Of a stretch of 41,386 bases of DNA, positions 24,391-33,451 are shown piece after piece. Location: positions 1 through 41,386 of the forward strand of contig CAZGRE010000009.1 of NCBI GenBank assembly GCA_964528085.1. The letters run 5' to 3'. Positions within the stretch are counted from its first letter, which is position 1; every line of letters begins with the position of its first letter. The position numbers were made by a program, and so were the translations under genes. This DNA is from B2-G16 sp964528085. Lineage in GTDB: Bacteria; Bipolaricaulota; Bipolaricaulia; UBA7950; UBA9294. The notes below the pieces were generated by a model. The model was given only the letters and a program-made list of their open reading frames with translations, was not told the DNA's origin and made no database searches.

Positions 24391-24521
24391 ATCCGGTAGG
24401 GACTGGAAGGGAGGTGGGTCGCCGCTTCGGCGGCCGCATTGTTTGTTGGCTTAGAAGGCCGAAAGGGGAAGGGAAAGCCCCTTGGGGGTCGGGCGAGGAG
24501 GATCGCGGACGGGACACAGGG
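24391..24521 (+). promoter_or_regulatory. Structured nusA leader with three hairpins
   Basis: The predicted 131-base leader contains GCCGC-TTCG-GCGGC (24421-24434, a very stable UUCG tetraloop hairpin), TTGGC/GCCGA (24446-24462) and AAGGGG/CCCCTT (24463-24483). It also has a strong but apparently unused AAGGGAGGTG (24407-24416). The nusA frame stays open through the leader up to a GTG at 24414, so a longer NusA or a leader peptide cannot be excluded. It matches no riboswitch, tRNA or SRP RNA pattern I know. NusA autoregulation of its leader is known in other bacteria and is a plausible role. Confidence 0.45.
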
Positions 24522-25457
24522 ATGAATATCGAGTTCATTGAAGCACTGGAAGAGATGGCCAAGGAGAAGGGGATCCCCCGCGAGGATCTCTACGATGCCA
24601 TCTGCAAGGGATTGGCCGTCGCCTATCAGGAGGAGTACGGGACGGATGAGCCGCCGCAGGTCGAAATCGATCAGCGTTCCGGCGACATCTCAATCAACGG
24701 AAGGCGCCTCGTCGATATCGATTTCGGCCGGATAGCGACGAAGAAGGCAGAGGAGACGATCCGCCAGGAGATCGTTCAACGCCGGCGCGAGATCGTCTAC
24801 GACCTTTACGTAAACCGTACCGGCGAGATCATCAGCGGGGCGATCCACCGGTTCGAAGGGAAGGACGTCTGGGTCAACCTCGGAGAAGCGGAAGCGATCC
24901 TCCCGGAGGAGGAGCGGATCCCGGGCGAGCGGTATCACGCCGGCCAGCGGCTCCGCGCCTACCTCGTCAGCGTGGAGAAGACGCAGGGGGATCCGCGGAT
25001 CCTCCTCTCCCGTGCCGCTCCGGAGTTCGTCGCCGAGCTCCTCCGTCTCGAGGTCCCTGAGATCGAGGATGGGACCCTCGTCATCCGGAAGATCGCCCGC
25101 GAAGCGGGACGACGCTCGAAGGTGGCGGTGGAATCGCTCGACCCGAACGTCGACCCGGTCGGTACATGCGTCGGGGCGGGGGGAGCACGCGTCCGGGTCG
25201 TCACCCGGGGGCTGTGGGGGGAGAAGATCGATCTAGTCCGGTGGAGCAATGATCCGGCTCAGCTGATCAAGAACGGCCTCGAGCCGGCCTCCGTCATCTC
25301 CGTCGAACTCGACGAGGAGAAGCGCGCGGCGAAGGTCCTCGTCCCGGACGATGAGCTCTCGCTGGCGATCGGCAGGGGAGGCCAGAACGTCCGCTTGACT
25401 GCGAAGCTCGTCGGCTACGATATCGAAGTGACCAGCCCCTCTGAACAGGAGGCGTAG
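24522..25457 (+). CDS. nusA: Transcription elongation/termination factor NusA
   Basis: The 311-residue protein has an N-terminal RNA-polymerase-binding domain (about 1-110), an S1 domain (about 113-185: GEIISGAIHRFEGKDVWVNL) and KH1 (DPVGTCVGAGGARVRVV). KH2 follows (DDELSLAIGRGGQNVRLTAKL). It is short, like Thermotoga or Bacillus NusA, and lacks the acidic repeats of E. coli. It controls pausing, termination and rRNA antitermination; a boxA-like site for that complex is in the 16S leader of this window. I chose ATG 24522 as the normal NusA N-terminus; its ribosome-binding site (ACAGGG) is weak. The usual neighbours rimP and infB are absent. Confidence 0.93.
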   Translation: MNIEFIEALEEMAKEKGIPREDLYDAICKGLAVAYQEEYGTDEPPQVEIDQRSGDISINGRRLVDIDFGRIATKKAEETIRQEIVQRRREIVYDLYVNRTGEIISGAIHRFEGKDVWVNLGEAEAILPEEERIPGERYHAGQRLRAYLVSVEKTQGDPRILLSRAAPEFVAELLRLEVPEIEDGTLVIRKIAREAGRRSKVAVESLDPNVDPVGTCVGAGGARVRVVTRGLWGEKIDLVRWSNDPAQLIKNGLEPASVISVELDEEKRAAKVLVPDDELSLAIGRGGQNVRLTAKLVGYDIEVTSPSEQEA

Positions 25458-25473
25458 TCCAGCGTCGCCTGCA

Positions 25474-28290
25474 ATGATGAAATCGCTGAAAGAGCGGCTC
25501 CTTTTTAGGGTCTTCCGGATCGGGCGATACTACGCATGGTGGGTCCTCGCCGCCCTTCTTCTCCTTACCGGGCTTGGGGCGTACTACGTCCGCGACATCC
25601 CGTTGCGCAGCTCGTTCTTGGATCTCCTCCCGCAGAACGACCCGTTGATAAACCAGTATCGAGAGAACGAGCAGTACCTTGCCCAGAGCAATTACGTCGC
25701 CCTCCTCCTTGCGATCGACGGCGATCTTCCACAGGAGGAGAGAGAGAAGACCCTCCTCGCAGCAGCGGAGAAGATCTCGGACCTCCTCCGTCAGGACCCT
25801 GAGTTCGTCGAGGTCCGTTACCTCCAGGAGATCTCCCCCCGGATCCCCGATCAGTACCTTCACCTGTTCAGGCTCGATCAACAGGAGATCGAGCAGATCA
25901 AGGAGAGCCTCCGCACAGCGCAAGAGACGCTCGCCGCCGGGGAGGAACCGATCCTCCTCCCCCCGGGAGAGACGCTCGACGCCGTCTATCGTGAGATCAG
26001 CCAACGGTTCAATGACGCCTTGTACAGGGGAGATCTTACGGCCGGGATCGACTCGCCCGGCCTGTCCGAGATCGAGCGGGATCTCTCCTCGCTCAAGACA
26101 TTAAACGATGGGGTGAGACACGCCATCGAGGGGATCGATCAGCTCCCGAAGGCGACCGAGACGGTGAGGGCCCTCACGTCGATCTTCACCCCCCCACCGG
26201 ATGTCGAAGACCAACGGAGGGCGTCCCCGTTCTTCTCCCGCGACAAGACAAGGCTGCTCATCACCGTCCAGCCACGCTACCCGTCGGGACGGGGGGTGCA
26301 ATACTCCAAGCTCGTAATGGGAAAGATCAAGGACGCAATCGCGCGCGCGAATCCGGAAGGGCTCGGTGTGCGGGTAGGGATCACCGGAACATACGCATTC
26401 AACGCGGAGACGACCGTCGTGATCAACTCCGACATGCTCCGGACTACGATCATCTCATCGATCGGGGTGGGCGTAATCCTCTTTCTCGCATTCGGCTCGA
26501 TCTTCTACAGCATCATCGCCATCATCCCCCTCCTCGTCAGCGTCGTCCTCACGATGAGCTGGGCGAAGTTCGCGGTCGGAGGGTTCAATCTCGTAACGAC
26601 ATTCCTCCCTTCCCTCATCCTCGGATTGGGGATCGATTACGCGATCCACCTCATCGCCCGCTACTCGGAGGAGAGGAGCAAGGGAAGCTCCCTCAACCGT
26701 GCCCTTTACTCCGCCGTCTATCACAAGGGAGAGGCCTCGTTCTTCGCCGCCATAACGACGGCCCTCGTCTTCGTCGGCCTCCTCACCGCCCGGTCGCGTG
26801 CCCTGTTCGAGATGGGGGCGATCACGAGTATCGGCGTCATGATCGCGTTCTTGGTCACCCTGTTCTTGATCCCAGCGATGATCACCCTCGCCCATCACCT
26901 TCTGCACTTCCGACATAAGGAGCACGTTGCAAGCCACGCCGCCCGCCTCGGCGGGTTCTTCCGGTTCGTCACCGGGAAGGCACGTGCGATATTCGTGATC
27001 ACCCTCGTCCTCACGTTCTTCGTGACGTTCCAAGCGGCGCGAACGTCGTTCGTCTTCTCGAGCACCGATCTCGTCCCTCACGTTAAATCGCAGGACGTGA
27101 TGGACGAGATCCTCACCCATTTTGAAGGGAGCCCGACCGGGCTCGGAAGCTTCTTCACATTCTACGCCTCCACCGAGGAGGAGCTGAAGGAGGTCGTCTC
27201 CAAGCTGTCCCAGAACGACCTGGTCGAGGACATCAGCTCCGCCGAGGGGATCCTACCGGTGAATTTGGCAGAGCAGCAGAAGATGTTGAACGACTTAAAT
27301 ATAGAAGGGTACATCGAACAGCTCACCCTCCTCGAGCAGAGCCTCGGGGAGCGCTCGGCGATCTCGGCCCAGATCCGCGCCCTCCTCGCCCAGTTCGCCC
27401 TCCTCCAATACGGCGCATCCCTGAACGGGAGGGTCGATATCGCCCTGTTGAGCGACGAGATCCTCGCTCAACTCCGCGACATTCAGGTCAAGATCAACTC
27501 CCTCGATGTCGAACGGGCAAGAGAGGAGGTCTCCTCCCTCCGGAGTGCTCTTCAGGATCTCGATGCAAATCTGGAGGGGCTGCGCGACCTCCCCCCGATG
27601 GAGACGCTCCTCCGTGACATCCTCCTCGCCTATCCCGAAGGGATTAGGAGCCGCTACCTGACGCCGGACGGTGAGTTCATCGTGAAGGCGCGGGTCAGCG
27701 AACGGATCTTCGACGATGGCAACCTCGAGAAGTTCGACCGCTTCGCTTCATCGTTCTCCAACAACTACTTCGGGATGCCCCTCGCGTCACAACGGTTGGA
27801 GGGCTACATGAAGCGCGACTTCTACATCTCCACCCTGATCGCCATCGCGTTGATCATCATCGTCCTTTGGCGGAGCCTCCGCGGTTGGGTCCGTACCCTC
27901 CTCGCCGCCTCCCCGCTCGTCCTGGGATACATCTGGATGCTGGGAGGGATGCGCCTCCTATCGATCGACTTCAACTTCCTCAGCATCATAATATCCCCGC
28001 TTCTGATCGGGATCGGGGTCGACAATGGGATCCACGTCCTCCATCGGACGATGGAGGAGCGCGCGATCAACCCGGAGGGGGCGATCGAGCGGGGGACGAG
28101 CGCGACAGCGGTCGCCGTCATCGTCACCTCCCTTACCACGATGCTCGTCTTCGGAAGCCTCCTCGCCGCGCGGACCCCCGGCCTCCGCCTCCTCGGAACA
28201 TCCGCCATGCTCGGAATCGGATTCTCCCTTGTATTCAGCCTCCTCTTCCTCCCCGCCGCCCTCCGCGTCGAGGGGGGAAGGAGGGTATAA
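25474..28290 (+). CDS. RND/MMPL-superfamily exporter
   Basis: The 938-residue membrane protein has the RND duplication. TM1 is at about 20-40, followed by a large outer domain, then TM2-6 at about 325-470 (including LGLGIDYAIHLIARYSEE, the MMPL signature). A second TM (about 500-520), a second outer domain rich in helices (about 560-760) and TM8-12 (about 790-930, with GIGVDNGIHVLHR) complete it. This type (COG1033, HpnN-like) moves lipids or hydrophobic compounds using the proton gradient; the substrate is unknown. It starts 16 bp after nusA with no convincing ribosome-binding site, so coupling to nusA translation is likely. ATG 25477 is an equal start. Confidence 0.85.
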   Translation: MMKSLKERLLFRVFRIGRYYAWWVLAALLLLTGLGAYYVRDIPLRSSFLDLLPQNDPLINQYRENEQYLAQSNYVALLLAIDGDLPQEEREKTLLAAAEKISDLLRQDPEFVEVRYLQEISPRIPDQYLHLFRLDQQEIEQIKESLRTAQETLAAGEEPILLPPGETLDAVYREISQRFNDALYRGDLTAGIDSPGLSEIERDLSSLKTLNDGVRHAIEGIDQLPKATETVRALTSIFTPPPDVEDQRRASPFFSRDKTRLLITVQPRYPSGRGVQYSKLVMGKIKDAIARANPEGLGVRVGITGTYAFNAETTVVINSDMLRTTIISSIGVGVILFLAFGSIFYSIIAIIPLLVSVVLTMSWAKFAVGGFNLVTTFLPSLILGLGIDYAIHLIARYSEERSKGSSLNRALYSAVYHKGEASFFAAITTALVFVGLLTARSRALFEMGAITSIGVMIAFLVTLFLIPAMITLAHHLLHFRHKEHVASHAARLGGFFRFVTGKARAIFVITLVLTFFVTFQAARTSFVFSSTDLVPHVKSQDVMDEILTHFEGSPTGLGSFFTFYASTEEELKEVVSKLSQNDLVEDISSAEGILPVNLAEQQKMLNDLNIEGYIEQLTLLEQSLGERSAISAQIRALLAQFALLQYGASLNGRVDIALLSDEILAQLRDIQVKINSLDVERAREEVSSLRSALQDLDANLEGLRDLPPMETLLRDILLAYPEGIRSRYLTPDGEFIVKARVSERIFDDGNLEKFDRFASSFSNNYFGMPLASQRLEGYMKRDFYISTLIAIALIIIVLWRSLRGWVRTLLAASPLVLGYIWMLGGMRLLSIDFNFLSIIISPLLIGIGVDNGIHVLHRTMEERAINPEGAIERGTSATAVAVIVTSLTTMLVFGSLLAARTPGLRLLGTSAMLGIGFSLVFSLLFLPAALRVEGGRRV

Positions 28291-28327
28291 TGCCGGGATA
28301 GGGAAGGATTCCAAGGAGTGAGCTAGG

Positions 28328-29839
28328 GTGATCATCAACTATATCGGCTTGGGAATGAGCCTCGCCGCTGCGATAGCCATCGGGTTTCTGATCGGGAGCA
28401 TCCCAAGGAGGCGGAAGGCGGAGAGGCTCCTCGCCTCCGCGCAGGAAGAAGCAGAGAAGCTGAAGAAGGAGAAGCTCCTCGAGGCGCGGCAGCAGATCCA
28501 GGAGCTCCGCGAAGAGCTCGAGGAGAGGACGAAGCGGCGGGAGGAGGAGATCGCCCGCGCTGAGGAGAGACTCCTCAAACGCGAGGATCGGCTGAGCGAG
28601 AAATCGGCCCAGCTGGAGAAGATAGAGGACTCCCTCCGTGAGGACGAGGAGGAACTGCAGCGGTTGAAGGAGGAGGGGCTCCGCCTCCTCGAAGAGGGGA
28701 AGGCGCAGCTCGAACGGATCGCCGGCTGGAGCAGGAAGGAGGCACGCGAACACCTCCTCAAGGTGGTGGAGACCGAATCGCAGAGGTTCTTCTCCCGGAA
28801 GATAGAGGAGATCGAGCGGCGGGCGAAGGAAGAAGCGGAGCAGCGAGCGGCTCACGTCATCGCCACGGCGGTCCAGCGCTACGCCGCCGAATACGTGGAG
28901 GAGAACGCCGTAACCTCCGTACCCCTCCCATCAGAAGAGTTCAAGGGGCGGATCATCGGACGGGAAGGACGGAACATCAAGACGTTCGAGGCATTGACCG
29001 GGGTGGAGCTCCTGGTCGACGACACGCCGGAGATGGTCGTTCTGTCGTGTTTTCACCCGATCCGCCGTGAGGTGGCGCGGATCGCCCTCACCCGGTTGAT
29101 CGAGGACGGTCGGATCCATCCGGCTCAGATCGAGGAGAAGGTACAACGCGCCAAGGCGCGCCTCGCCGAACGGATAAAGGAAGAGGGTCGGAAGGCGGCG
29201 TTCGACCTCGGGATCGAGATCCATCCCGAGCTCGCCACCCTCCTCGGCCGGCTGAAATACCGGACGAGCTACGGACAGAACCAGCTCACCCACTCGCTGG
29301 AGGTGAGCGGAATCGCCAAGATCATCGCCGCCGAGCTCGGGATCGATGAGAACAAGGCGAAGCGGGCCGGCCTCCTCCACGACATCGGGAAGGCCGTCGA
29401 TCACGAGGTCGACGGGCCGCACGCCCTTATAAGCGCCGATCTGGCGCGGCGCTACGGGGAGAGCCGTGAGGTCGTGCAGGCGATCGCCGCTCATCACGAG
29501 GACGTGGAACCGACAAGCGTCCTCGACATAATCATCCAGGCGGCGGACACCCTGTCCGCTGCCCGACCGGGAGCGCGGCAAGAGACGTATGAGCGGTACA
29601 TCCAGAGGCTGCACGACCTCGAGGATCTCTGCCGCTCCTTCCCCGCCGTCCAGGAGGCGTACGCCCTCCAAGCCGGCAGGGAGATCAGGATCATGGTCCA
29701 TCCGGATCGGGCGAGCGACGAAGTAGCAGCGAAGCTTGCCTACGACATTGCGCGTGCTATCGAAGAGGAGCTGAGCTACCCCGGAGAGATAAAGGTGAAC
29801 GTCATCCGTCAGACGCAGTTCACTGAAAGCGCCAAGTGA
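28328..29839 (+). CDS. rny: Ribonuclease Y
   Basis: The 503-residue protein has the full RNase Y plan. It has one N-terminal membrane helix (about 4-24), a long charged coiled coil (about 28-190), a KH domain (EFKGRIIGREGRNIKTFEALTG) and an HD domain with H351-D352 in LLHDIGK, plus IAAHHEDVEP. It is the membrane-anchored endonuclease that starts mRNA decay in many Gram-positive and deep-branching bacteria. The start is GTG 28328 with AAGGAG at 28313-28318. A TATAAT at 28286-28291, without a good -35, may give extra transcription. spoVS follows 20 bp downstream, a conserved neighbourhood. Confidence 0.95.
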   Translation: MIINYIGLGMSLAAAIAIGFLIGSIPRRRKAERLLASAQEEAEKLKKEKLLEARQQIQELREELEERTKRREEEIARAEERLLKREDRLSEKSAQLEKIEDSLREDEEELQRLKEEGLRLLEEGKAQLERIAGWSRKEAREHLLKVVETESQRFFSRKIEEIERRAKEEAEQRAAHVIATAVQRYAAEYVEENAVTSVPLPSEEFKGRIIGREGRNIKTFEALTGVELLVDDTPEMVVLSCFHPIRREVARIALTRLIEDGRIHPAQIEEKVQRAKARLAERIKEEGRKAAFDLGIEIHPELATLLGRLKYRTSYGQNQLTHSLEVSGIAKIIAAELGIDENKAKRAGLLHDIGKAVDHEVDGPHALISADLARRYGESREVVQAIAAHHEDVEPTSVLDIIIQAADTLSAARPGARQETYERYIQRLHDLEDLCRSFPAVQEAYALQAGREIRIMVHPDRASDEVAAKLAYDIARAIEEELSYPGEIKVNVIRQTQFTESAK

Positions 29840-29859
29840 TCGGGGTAGGGAGGGAATCG

Positions 29860-30168
29860 ATGGAGATGCTGAAGGTATCATCGACCTCCAATCCGACAGC
29901 GGCCGGTGGTGCGATCGCCAATGGGATCCGCGAGGGGGGGGCGATCGAGGTTCAGGTCATCGGTCCGCGCGCCGTCAACCAGGCGGTGAAGGCGATCGCC
30001 ATCGCACGCGGGTATCTGGCGGCGAGCGGAATAGACCTCTACTGCATCCCCAGCTTCACGACCGTCCGGGTCGGAGAGGGGCAGACGGAAAAGACAGCGA
30101 TCCAGTTTCTCGTCAAGCCGCGGCACGGGATCCAGGCGGGACTCGGTCGGACCGGCCGGGTCCGATGA
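29860..30168 (+). CDS. spoVS: Stage V sporulation protein S (SpoVS) family protein
   Basis: The 102-residue protein is a close SpoVS match. It begins MEMLKVSSTSNPTAAGGAIA and continues with VQVIGPRAVNQAVKAIAIARGYLAASGIDLYCIPSF (an Alba-like fold), followed by a short C-terminal tail. SpoVS occurs in many non-sporulating bacteria, with an unclear, possibly nucleic-acid-binding role. Start ATG 29860 is preceded by GGGAGGG; an in-frame ATG/ATC further upstream at 29836 overlaps rny. Its association with rny is conserved in Bacillus relatives (rny-ymdB-spoVS), supporting an RNA-linked role. Confidence 0.93.
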   Translation: MEMLKVSSTSNPTAAGGAIANGIREGGAIEVQVIGPRAVNQAVKAIAIARGYLAASGIDLYCIPSFTTVRVGEGQTEKTAIQFLVKPRHGIQAGLGRTGRVR

Positions 30169-30272
30169 AAAAGAGCGAGATCATCTTGTCCGGGAAAGCT
30201 GGGCGCTGTACCATTCAGCAATTCGGCACATCTTCCAAGGGAGTGACGTATAGACATGGCCAAGGGATTTAG
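30165..30272 (+). CDS. Possible 35-codon ORF bridging spoVS and the parvulin gene
   Basis: An ATG at 30165 overlaps the spoVS stop (ATGA) and opens 35 codons (starting MKKSEIILSGKAGRC) to a TAG at 30270-30272, beyond the next gene's ATG. It could be a coupling ORF. However, a promoter (30186-30214) lies within it and no homology is recognisable, so it may be chance. Confidence 0.2.
   Translation: MKKSEIILSGKAGRCTIQQFGTSSKGVTYRHGQGI
30186..30214 (+). promoter_or_regulatory. Probable promoter of the parvulin-TPR gene
   Basis: TTGTCC (30186-30191), 17-bp spacer and TACCAT (30209-30214) lie 42 bp upstream of ATG 30256. AAGGGAG (about 30237-30243) is the ribosome-binding site. Confidence 0.5.
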
Positions 30273-32886
30273 ACGACATCAAAAGATCGTAATCTGGGTG
30301 ATCGTATTCGCCTTCTTCATCGGTGGGGTAGGGCTGTTCAGCCTGAACCGAGCCGGGTTCTTCAACCGCTCTTCATCCTCGTCCGGCGGCCCGCAATACG
30401 CGGCGATCGTTAACGGAGTTAAGATCGGCATCGACACGCTCAGTGCGACAGCCGATCAGACGTTGAATCGCTACAAGAGCTATTATCAACAGATGGGGCA
30501 GGACATCGGCCCCCTCCTCCTCGGTGTCGGCGGCCAGCTCTTCCGGCTCCGGATGCAGGCAGAGGCGTTGAATGAGCTGATCCGTCAGACCCTCTACAAC
30601 CAGGAAGCAAAAGCGAGGGGGATAACCGTCTCCAAGACCGAAGTCGAGGCGGAGGCGTCCGCCCAGTACCAGAGGTTCCTTCAGACCTACCAGATCACCG
30701 AGGAACAGCTCGAAGCCTACTTAAAGCAGTCCGGGAGCACACTCTCCGAGTTCAAGGATTCGATCCGCTCCGAGGTGAGGACGCGACTCCTGACAGAGAA
30801 GGTGCAGGCGGCCGTTGCCGGGGAGATCGACCCGAGCGACGACGAGCTCGAATCATACTTCGAAGCTCACATCTCCAGCTATGACCAACCCGAGAGGATT
30901 CGCGCCTCTCACATCCTGGTCGACGACGAAGAGACGGCAAAAGAGGTGCTGGAGAAGCTGAAAAGCGGGGCGGACTTCGCCGAGCTGGCGAAGGAGTACT
31001 CGCAGGACTCCTCGAACAAGGACGAGGGAGGCGACCTCGGTTGGTTCTCCCGGGGGAGGATGGTGAAGGAGTTCGAGGACGCGGCGTTTGCGCTCGAGAA
31101 TATCGGCGACATCAGCGACATCGTGAAGACCTCCTACGGCTACCACATCATAAAGCTGACCGGAAGGGAGCCGGCCCACACTCCGACCCTCGATGAGGTG
31201 AAGGACCAAGTCCGAAACGACTACCTACAAGAGAAGAAGCAGGAGAAGGTTGCCGAATGGTACAAGAACCTTTACGAGAAAAGCGACATTAAGATCGAGC
31301 TTCCGCTTGTCCGCGCCTACCTTTACGAACAGGATGACATCGACCGCGGTCTCGCGGAGTTCGAACGGATCCGCGAGACGGGTGAGTCGGCCGACCCGTA
31401 TCTCCCCTACTACATCGGCCGGATCTACGAGGTGAAGGCGGCATACGTGGCGGATGAGCTCCGCAGGCTGAAGGAGAAGAAAGAACCGACGGACGAGGAC
31501 GAAGCGCGGATCGCCGAGCTCGAGCAGGAAAAGAAGGACTATCAAGACAAGGCCCTTGCAGCGTACTTGGAGGCGGTGGACAACATCGAAGTGGATGAAA
31601 ACTTCATCAACCGCATCCTCAGCCTCAGCCCGGAGAATATCACGGCGACCATCCTCCTCGGCAAGCTGAAGGCCGACCAAGGGGACTACGTCGCGGCAGA
31701 AAACAGCTTCGCTGAGGCGATAAAGAACGATCCGACCTACATTCCCGCCTACATCGCCTCCGGCGACCTCGCCGTCCGCCAGAAGAACTATCCCCTCGCT
31801 GAGAGCCGGTACGAGGCGGCGCTCGAGCAGCGGGAGGGGGACGTCTCGATCATGTTCAAGCTCGTAAACGTCTACCTCGCGATGAACGAACTCGGTAAGG
31901 CAAGCGACCTCGTGGCAGAGATGAAAAAGGCCGCACCGGATGATGTAAAGGGGGTAATCGCTGAGGGGGACCTCGCAGCGGCCCGGCTCGTCGCCGCTGT
32001 CCAGGAACGGGACGGATTGAGCGCGAAGGAGAGACTGACAAGCGAGGAACAAGCGCGTTTGGATGAGCTTAACTCGACGATCGATACCCTGTACCAGCTC
32101 GTCGTCGACCGGTACGAAGAGGGGCTGCGGAGGACCGGGACCCTCGATCTCAACGTGAAGCTTGGAAACGTTCATCTCCTCGCCGGCCATCTTGACGAAG
32201 CAGAGGATGAGTTCAGGAATGTTATCCTCCGCTCGCCCTATCGGGTTGAGGCGTATATGGGGCTCGGTGAGGTCTACCTGAAGCACGGCGATACGGAAGG
32301 GGCGCTTGAGAACTTCCGCACCGGATTCGATCACTCGGTGGACACGGCACAGCGCGAGGAGTTCGGGCTACGGATCGTCGAGCTCGACCCTACCGACACG
32401 GATACGAGATACCGCCTCGCCCGCCTCTATGCGAACGGATCGAAGTGGGCAGACGCGATCCTCCAGTACAAGGAGATAATCGAGACCGACCCGACGTCGA
32501 TCGACGCCTACCTCGGGATCGCCGAGGCGTACGCTGGCAGGGGAGAGTACGCCGCCGGCCTCGACTACCTGAACCGCGGCCTCGCCGTCGCAAGCGGAGA
32601 TGACGCGAAGATCAAGCTCTACGAGCATATCGTTGATATCGTTCAGGCACAGGTCGGGAAGGATAAACCGCTTCCACCGGTCGGCCTCGATGCATTGATC
32701 GAGCTTGCGCGGCTCCATATCGACAGAGGGGAGCTCCAGACCGCGCTCGATGAACTGAACCGGGTGAAGGAGTCGGATGAGTCCTACCGCTCCGCTGAGG
32801 TCGGCGTGCTATTCGTACGAGCAGGAGGATCGGTCGAAACCCCATCGGAGAATCCCCCGACGCAGACCCCGAGCGATGTCCCGTAG
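30256..32886 (+). CDS. Membrane-anchored parvulin peptidyl-prolyl isomerase with TPR repeats
   Basis: The 876-residue protein begins with a short basic segment and one membrane helix (about 11-31). A SurA/PpiD-like N-terminal chaperone region (about 48-205) and a parvulin domain (about 213-300) follow; the latter has IRASHILV, DLGWFSRGRMVKEFEDAAF and TSYGYHIIKL. The remaining about 550 residues are helical tetratricopeptide-type repeats (for example AENSFAEAIKNDPTYIPAY and DEAEDEFRNVILRSPYRVEAY), ending in a Pro/Thr-rich tail. It is inferred to fold or assemble exported proteins, with the catalytic part outside the membrane. The parvulin-TPR fusion is not the normal PpiD layout (about 620 residues, no TPR). 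It overlaps mazG by 11 bp. Confidence 0.85.
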   Translation: MAKGFRRHQKIVIWVIVFAFFIGGVGLFSLNRAGFFNRSSSSSGGPQYAAIVNGVKIGIDTLSATADQTLNRYKSYYQQMGQDIGPLLLGVGGQLFRLRMQAEALNELIRQTLYNQEAKARGITVSKTEVEAEASAQYQRFLQTYQITEEQLEAYLKQSGSTLSEFKDSIRSEVRTRLLTEKVQAAVAGEIDPSDDELESYFEAHISSYDQPERIRASHILVDDEETAKEVLEKLKSGADFAELAKEYSQDSSNKDEGGDLGWFSRGRMVKEFEDAAFALENIGDISDIVKTSYGYHIIKLTGREPAHTPTLDEVKDQVRNDYLQEKKQEKVAEWYKNLYEKSDIKIELPLVRAYLYEQDDIDRGLAEFERIRETGESADPYLPYYIGRIYEVKAAYVADELRRLKEKKEPTDEDEARIAELEQEKKDYQDKALAAYLEAVDNIEVDENFINRILSLSPENITATILLGKLKADQGDYVAAENSFAEAIKNDPTYIPAYIASGDLAVRQKNYPLAESRYEAALEQREGDVSIMFKLVNVYLAMNELGKASDLVAEMKKAAPDDVKGVIAEGDLAAARLVAAVQERDGLSAKERLTSEEQARLDELNSTIDTLYQLVVDRYEEGLRRTGTLDLNVKLGNVHLLAGHLDEAEDEFRNVILRSPYRVEAYMGLGEVYLKHGDTEGALENFRTGFDHSVDTAQREEFGLRIVELDPTDTDTRYRLARLYANGSKWADAILQYKEIIETDPTSIDAYLGIAEAYAGRGEYAAGLDYLNRGLAVASGDDAKIKLYEHIVDIVQAQVGKDKPLPPVGLDALIELARLHIDRGELQTALDELNRVKESDESYRSAEVGVLFVRAGGSVETPSENPPTQTPSDVP

Positions 32887-33451
32887 GTCGTTCTCCGAGC
32901 TCGTCTCCCTGATCGCCGATCTTCGCGGCAAGGATGGATGCCCGTGGGACAGGGCGCAGACCCATGTGAGCCTCCGCTCGTATCTCATCGAAGAGGCGTA
33001 CGAGACGATTGCAGCGATCGACGCGCACGATCCAGAAGGATTGTGCGACGAGCTCGGTGACCTCCTCCTCCAGGTCCTCCTCCACTCCCAGATCGCTTCC
33101 GAGGCGGGAGAGTTCACGATCGAGGATGTGATAGGCAACCTCGCCGAAAAGCTGATCCGCCGGCATCCTCACGTCTTCGGGGATGCGCCGTCCGATATCC
33201 CCTCGATCAAGAAGGCATGGGAGAAGATCAAATCCAACGAGGTAGGGCGAAGACCCCATCCCCTCCCTCCCCTCCTCGCCGCGCGCAAGCTGATCGAGAG
33301 AGAGGTGAATCCGGCCGAAACCGACTATCCCTCAGAGGAGCTGGCAGCCGGGGGGAGGATCATCGAAGTAGTCAAGGCAACGTGGGAGTCCGGGTTCGAC
33401 CCGGAGGTTGCTCTCCGGAAGGCGATCGTCTACCTGAGCGACAAGGGATGA
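32876..33451 (+). CDS. mazG: MazG family nucleotide pyrophosphohydrolase
   Basis: The 191-residue protein has the MazG signature near the N-terminus (LRGKDGCPWDRAQTHVSLRSYLIEEAYE) and the metal-binding set E39/E40/E43 and E59/D62 (DELGDLLLQV). It then has HPHVFGD and WEKIK typical of bacterial MazG. It hydrolyses NTPs, or (p)ppGpp-related and damaged nucleotides, to NMP and pyrophosphate. It is shorter than the two-domain E. coli form (263 residues), with the second domain reduced. Start ATG 32876 lies inside the end of the parvulin-TPR gene, implying coupling; a longer open frame upstream (to 32777) is unlikely to be translated. Confidence 0.9.
   Translation: MSRRSFSELVSLIADLRGKDGCPWDRAQTHVSLRSYLIEEAYETIAAIDAHDPEGLCDELGDLLLQVLLHSQIASEAGEFTIEDVIGNLAEKLIRRHPHVFGDAPSDIPSIKKAWEKIKSNEVGRRPHPLPPLLAARKLIEREVNPAETDYPSEELAAGGRIIEVVKATWESGFDPEVALRKAIVYLSDKG

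Noticed and set aside
24414..24521. N-terminal extension of NusA by 36 residues from GTG 24414
   Set aside because: The extension is low-complexity Arg/Gly, overlaps stable hairpins, lacks a spaced ribosome-binding site, and NusA normally starts at MNIEFIEALE.
24391..24521. tRNA, SRP RNA or known riboswitch in the nusA leader
   Set aside because: No T-loop, no SRP domain IV motif and no recognised riboswitch core could be found by eye.
32777..32875. Longer MazG from an upstream in-frame ATG at 32777
   Set aside because: The extra 33 residues are an Arg-rich shadow of the parvulin-TPR gene end; the MazG family begins near MSRRSFSELV.
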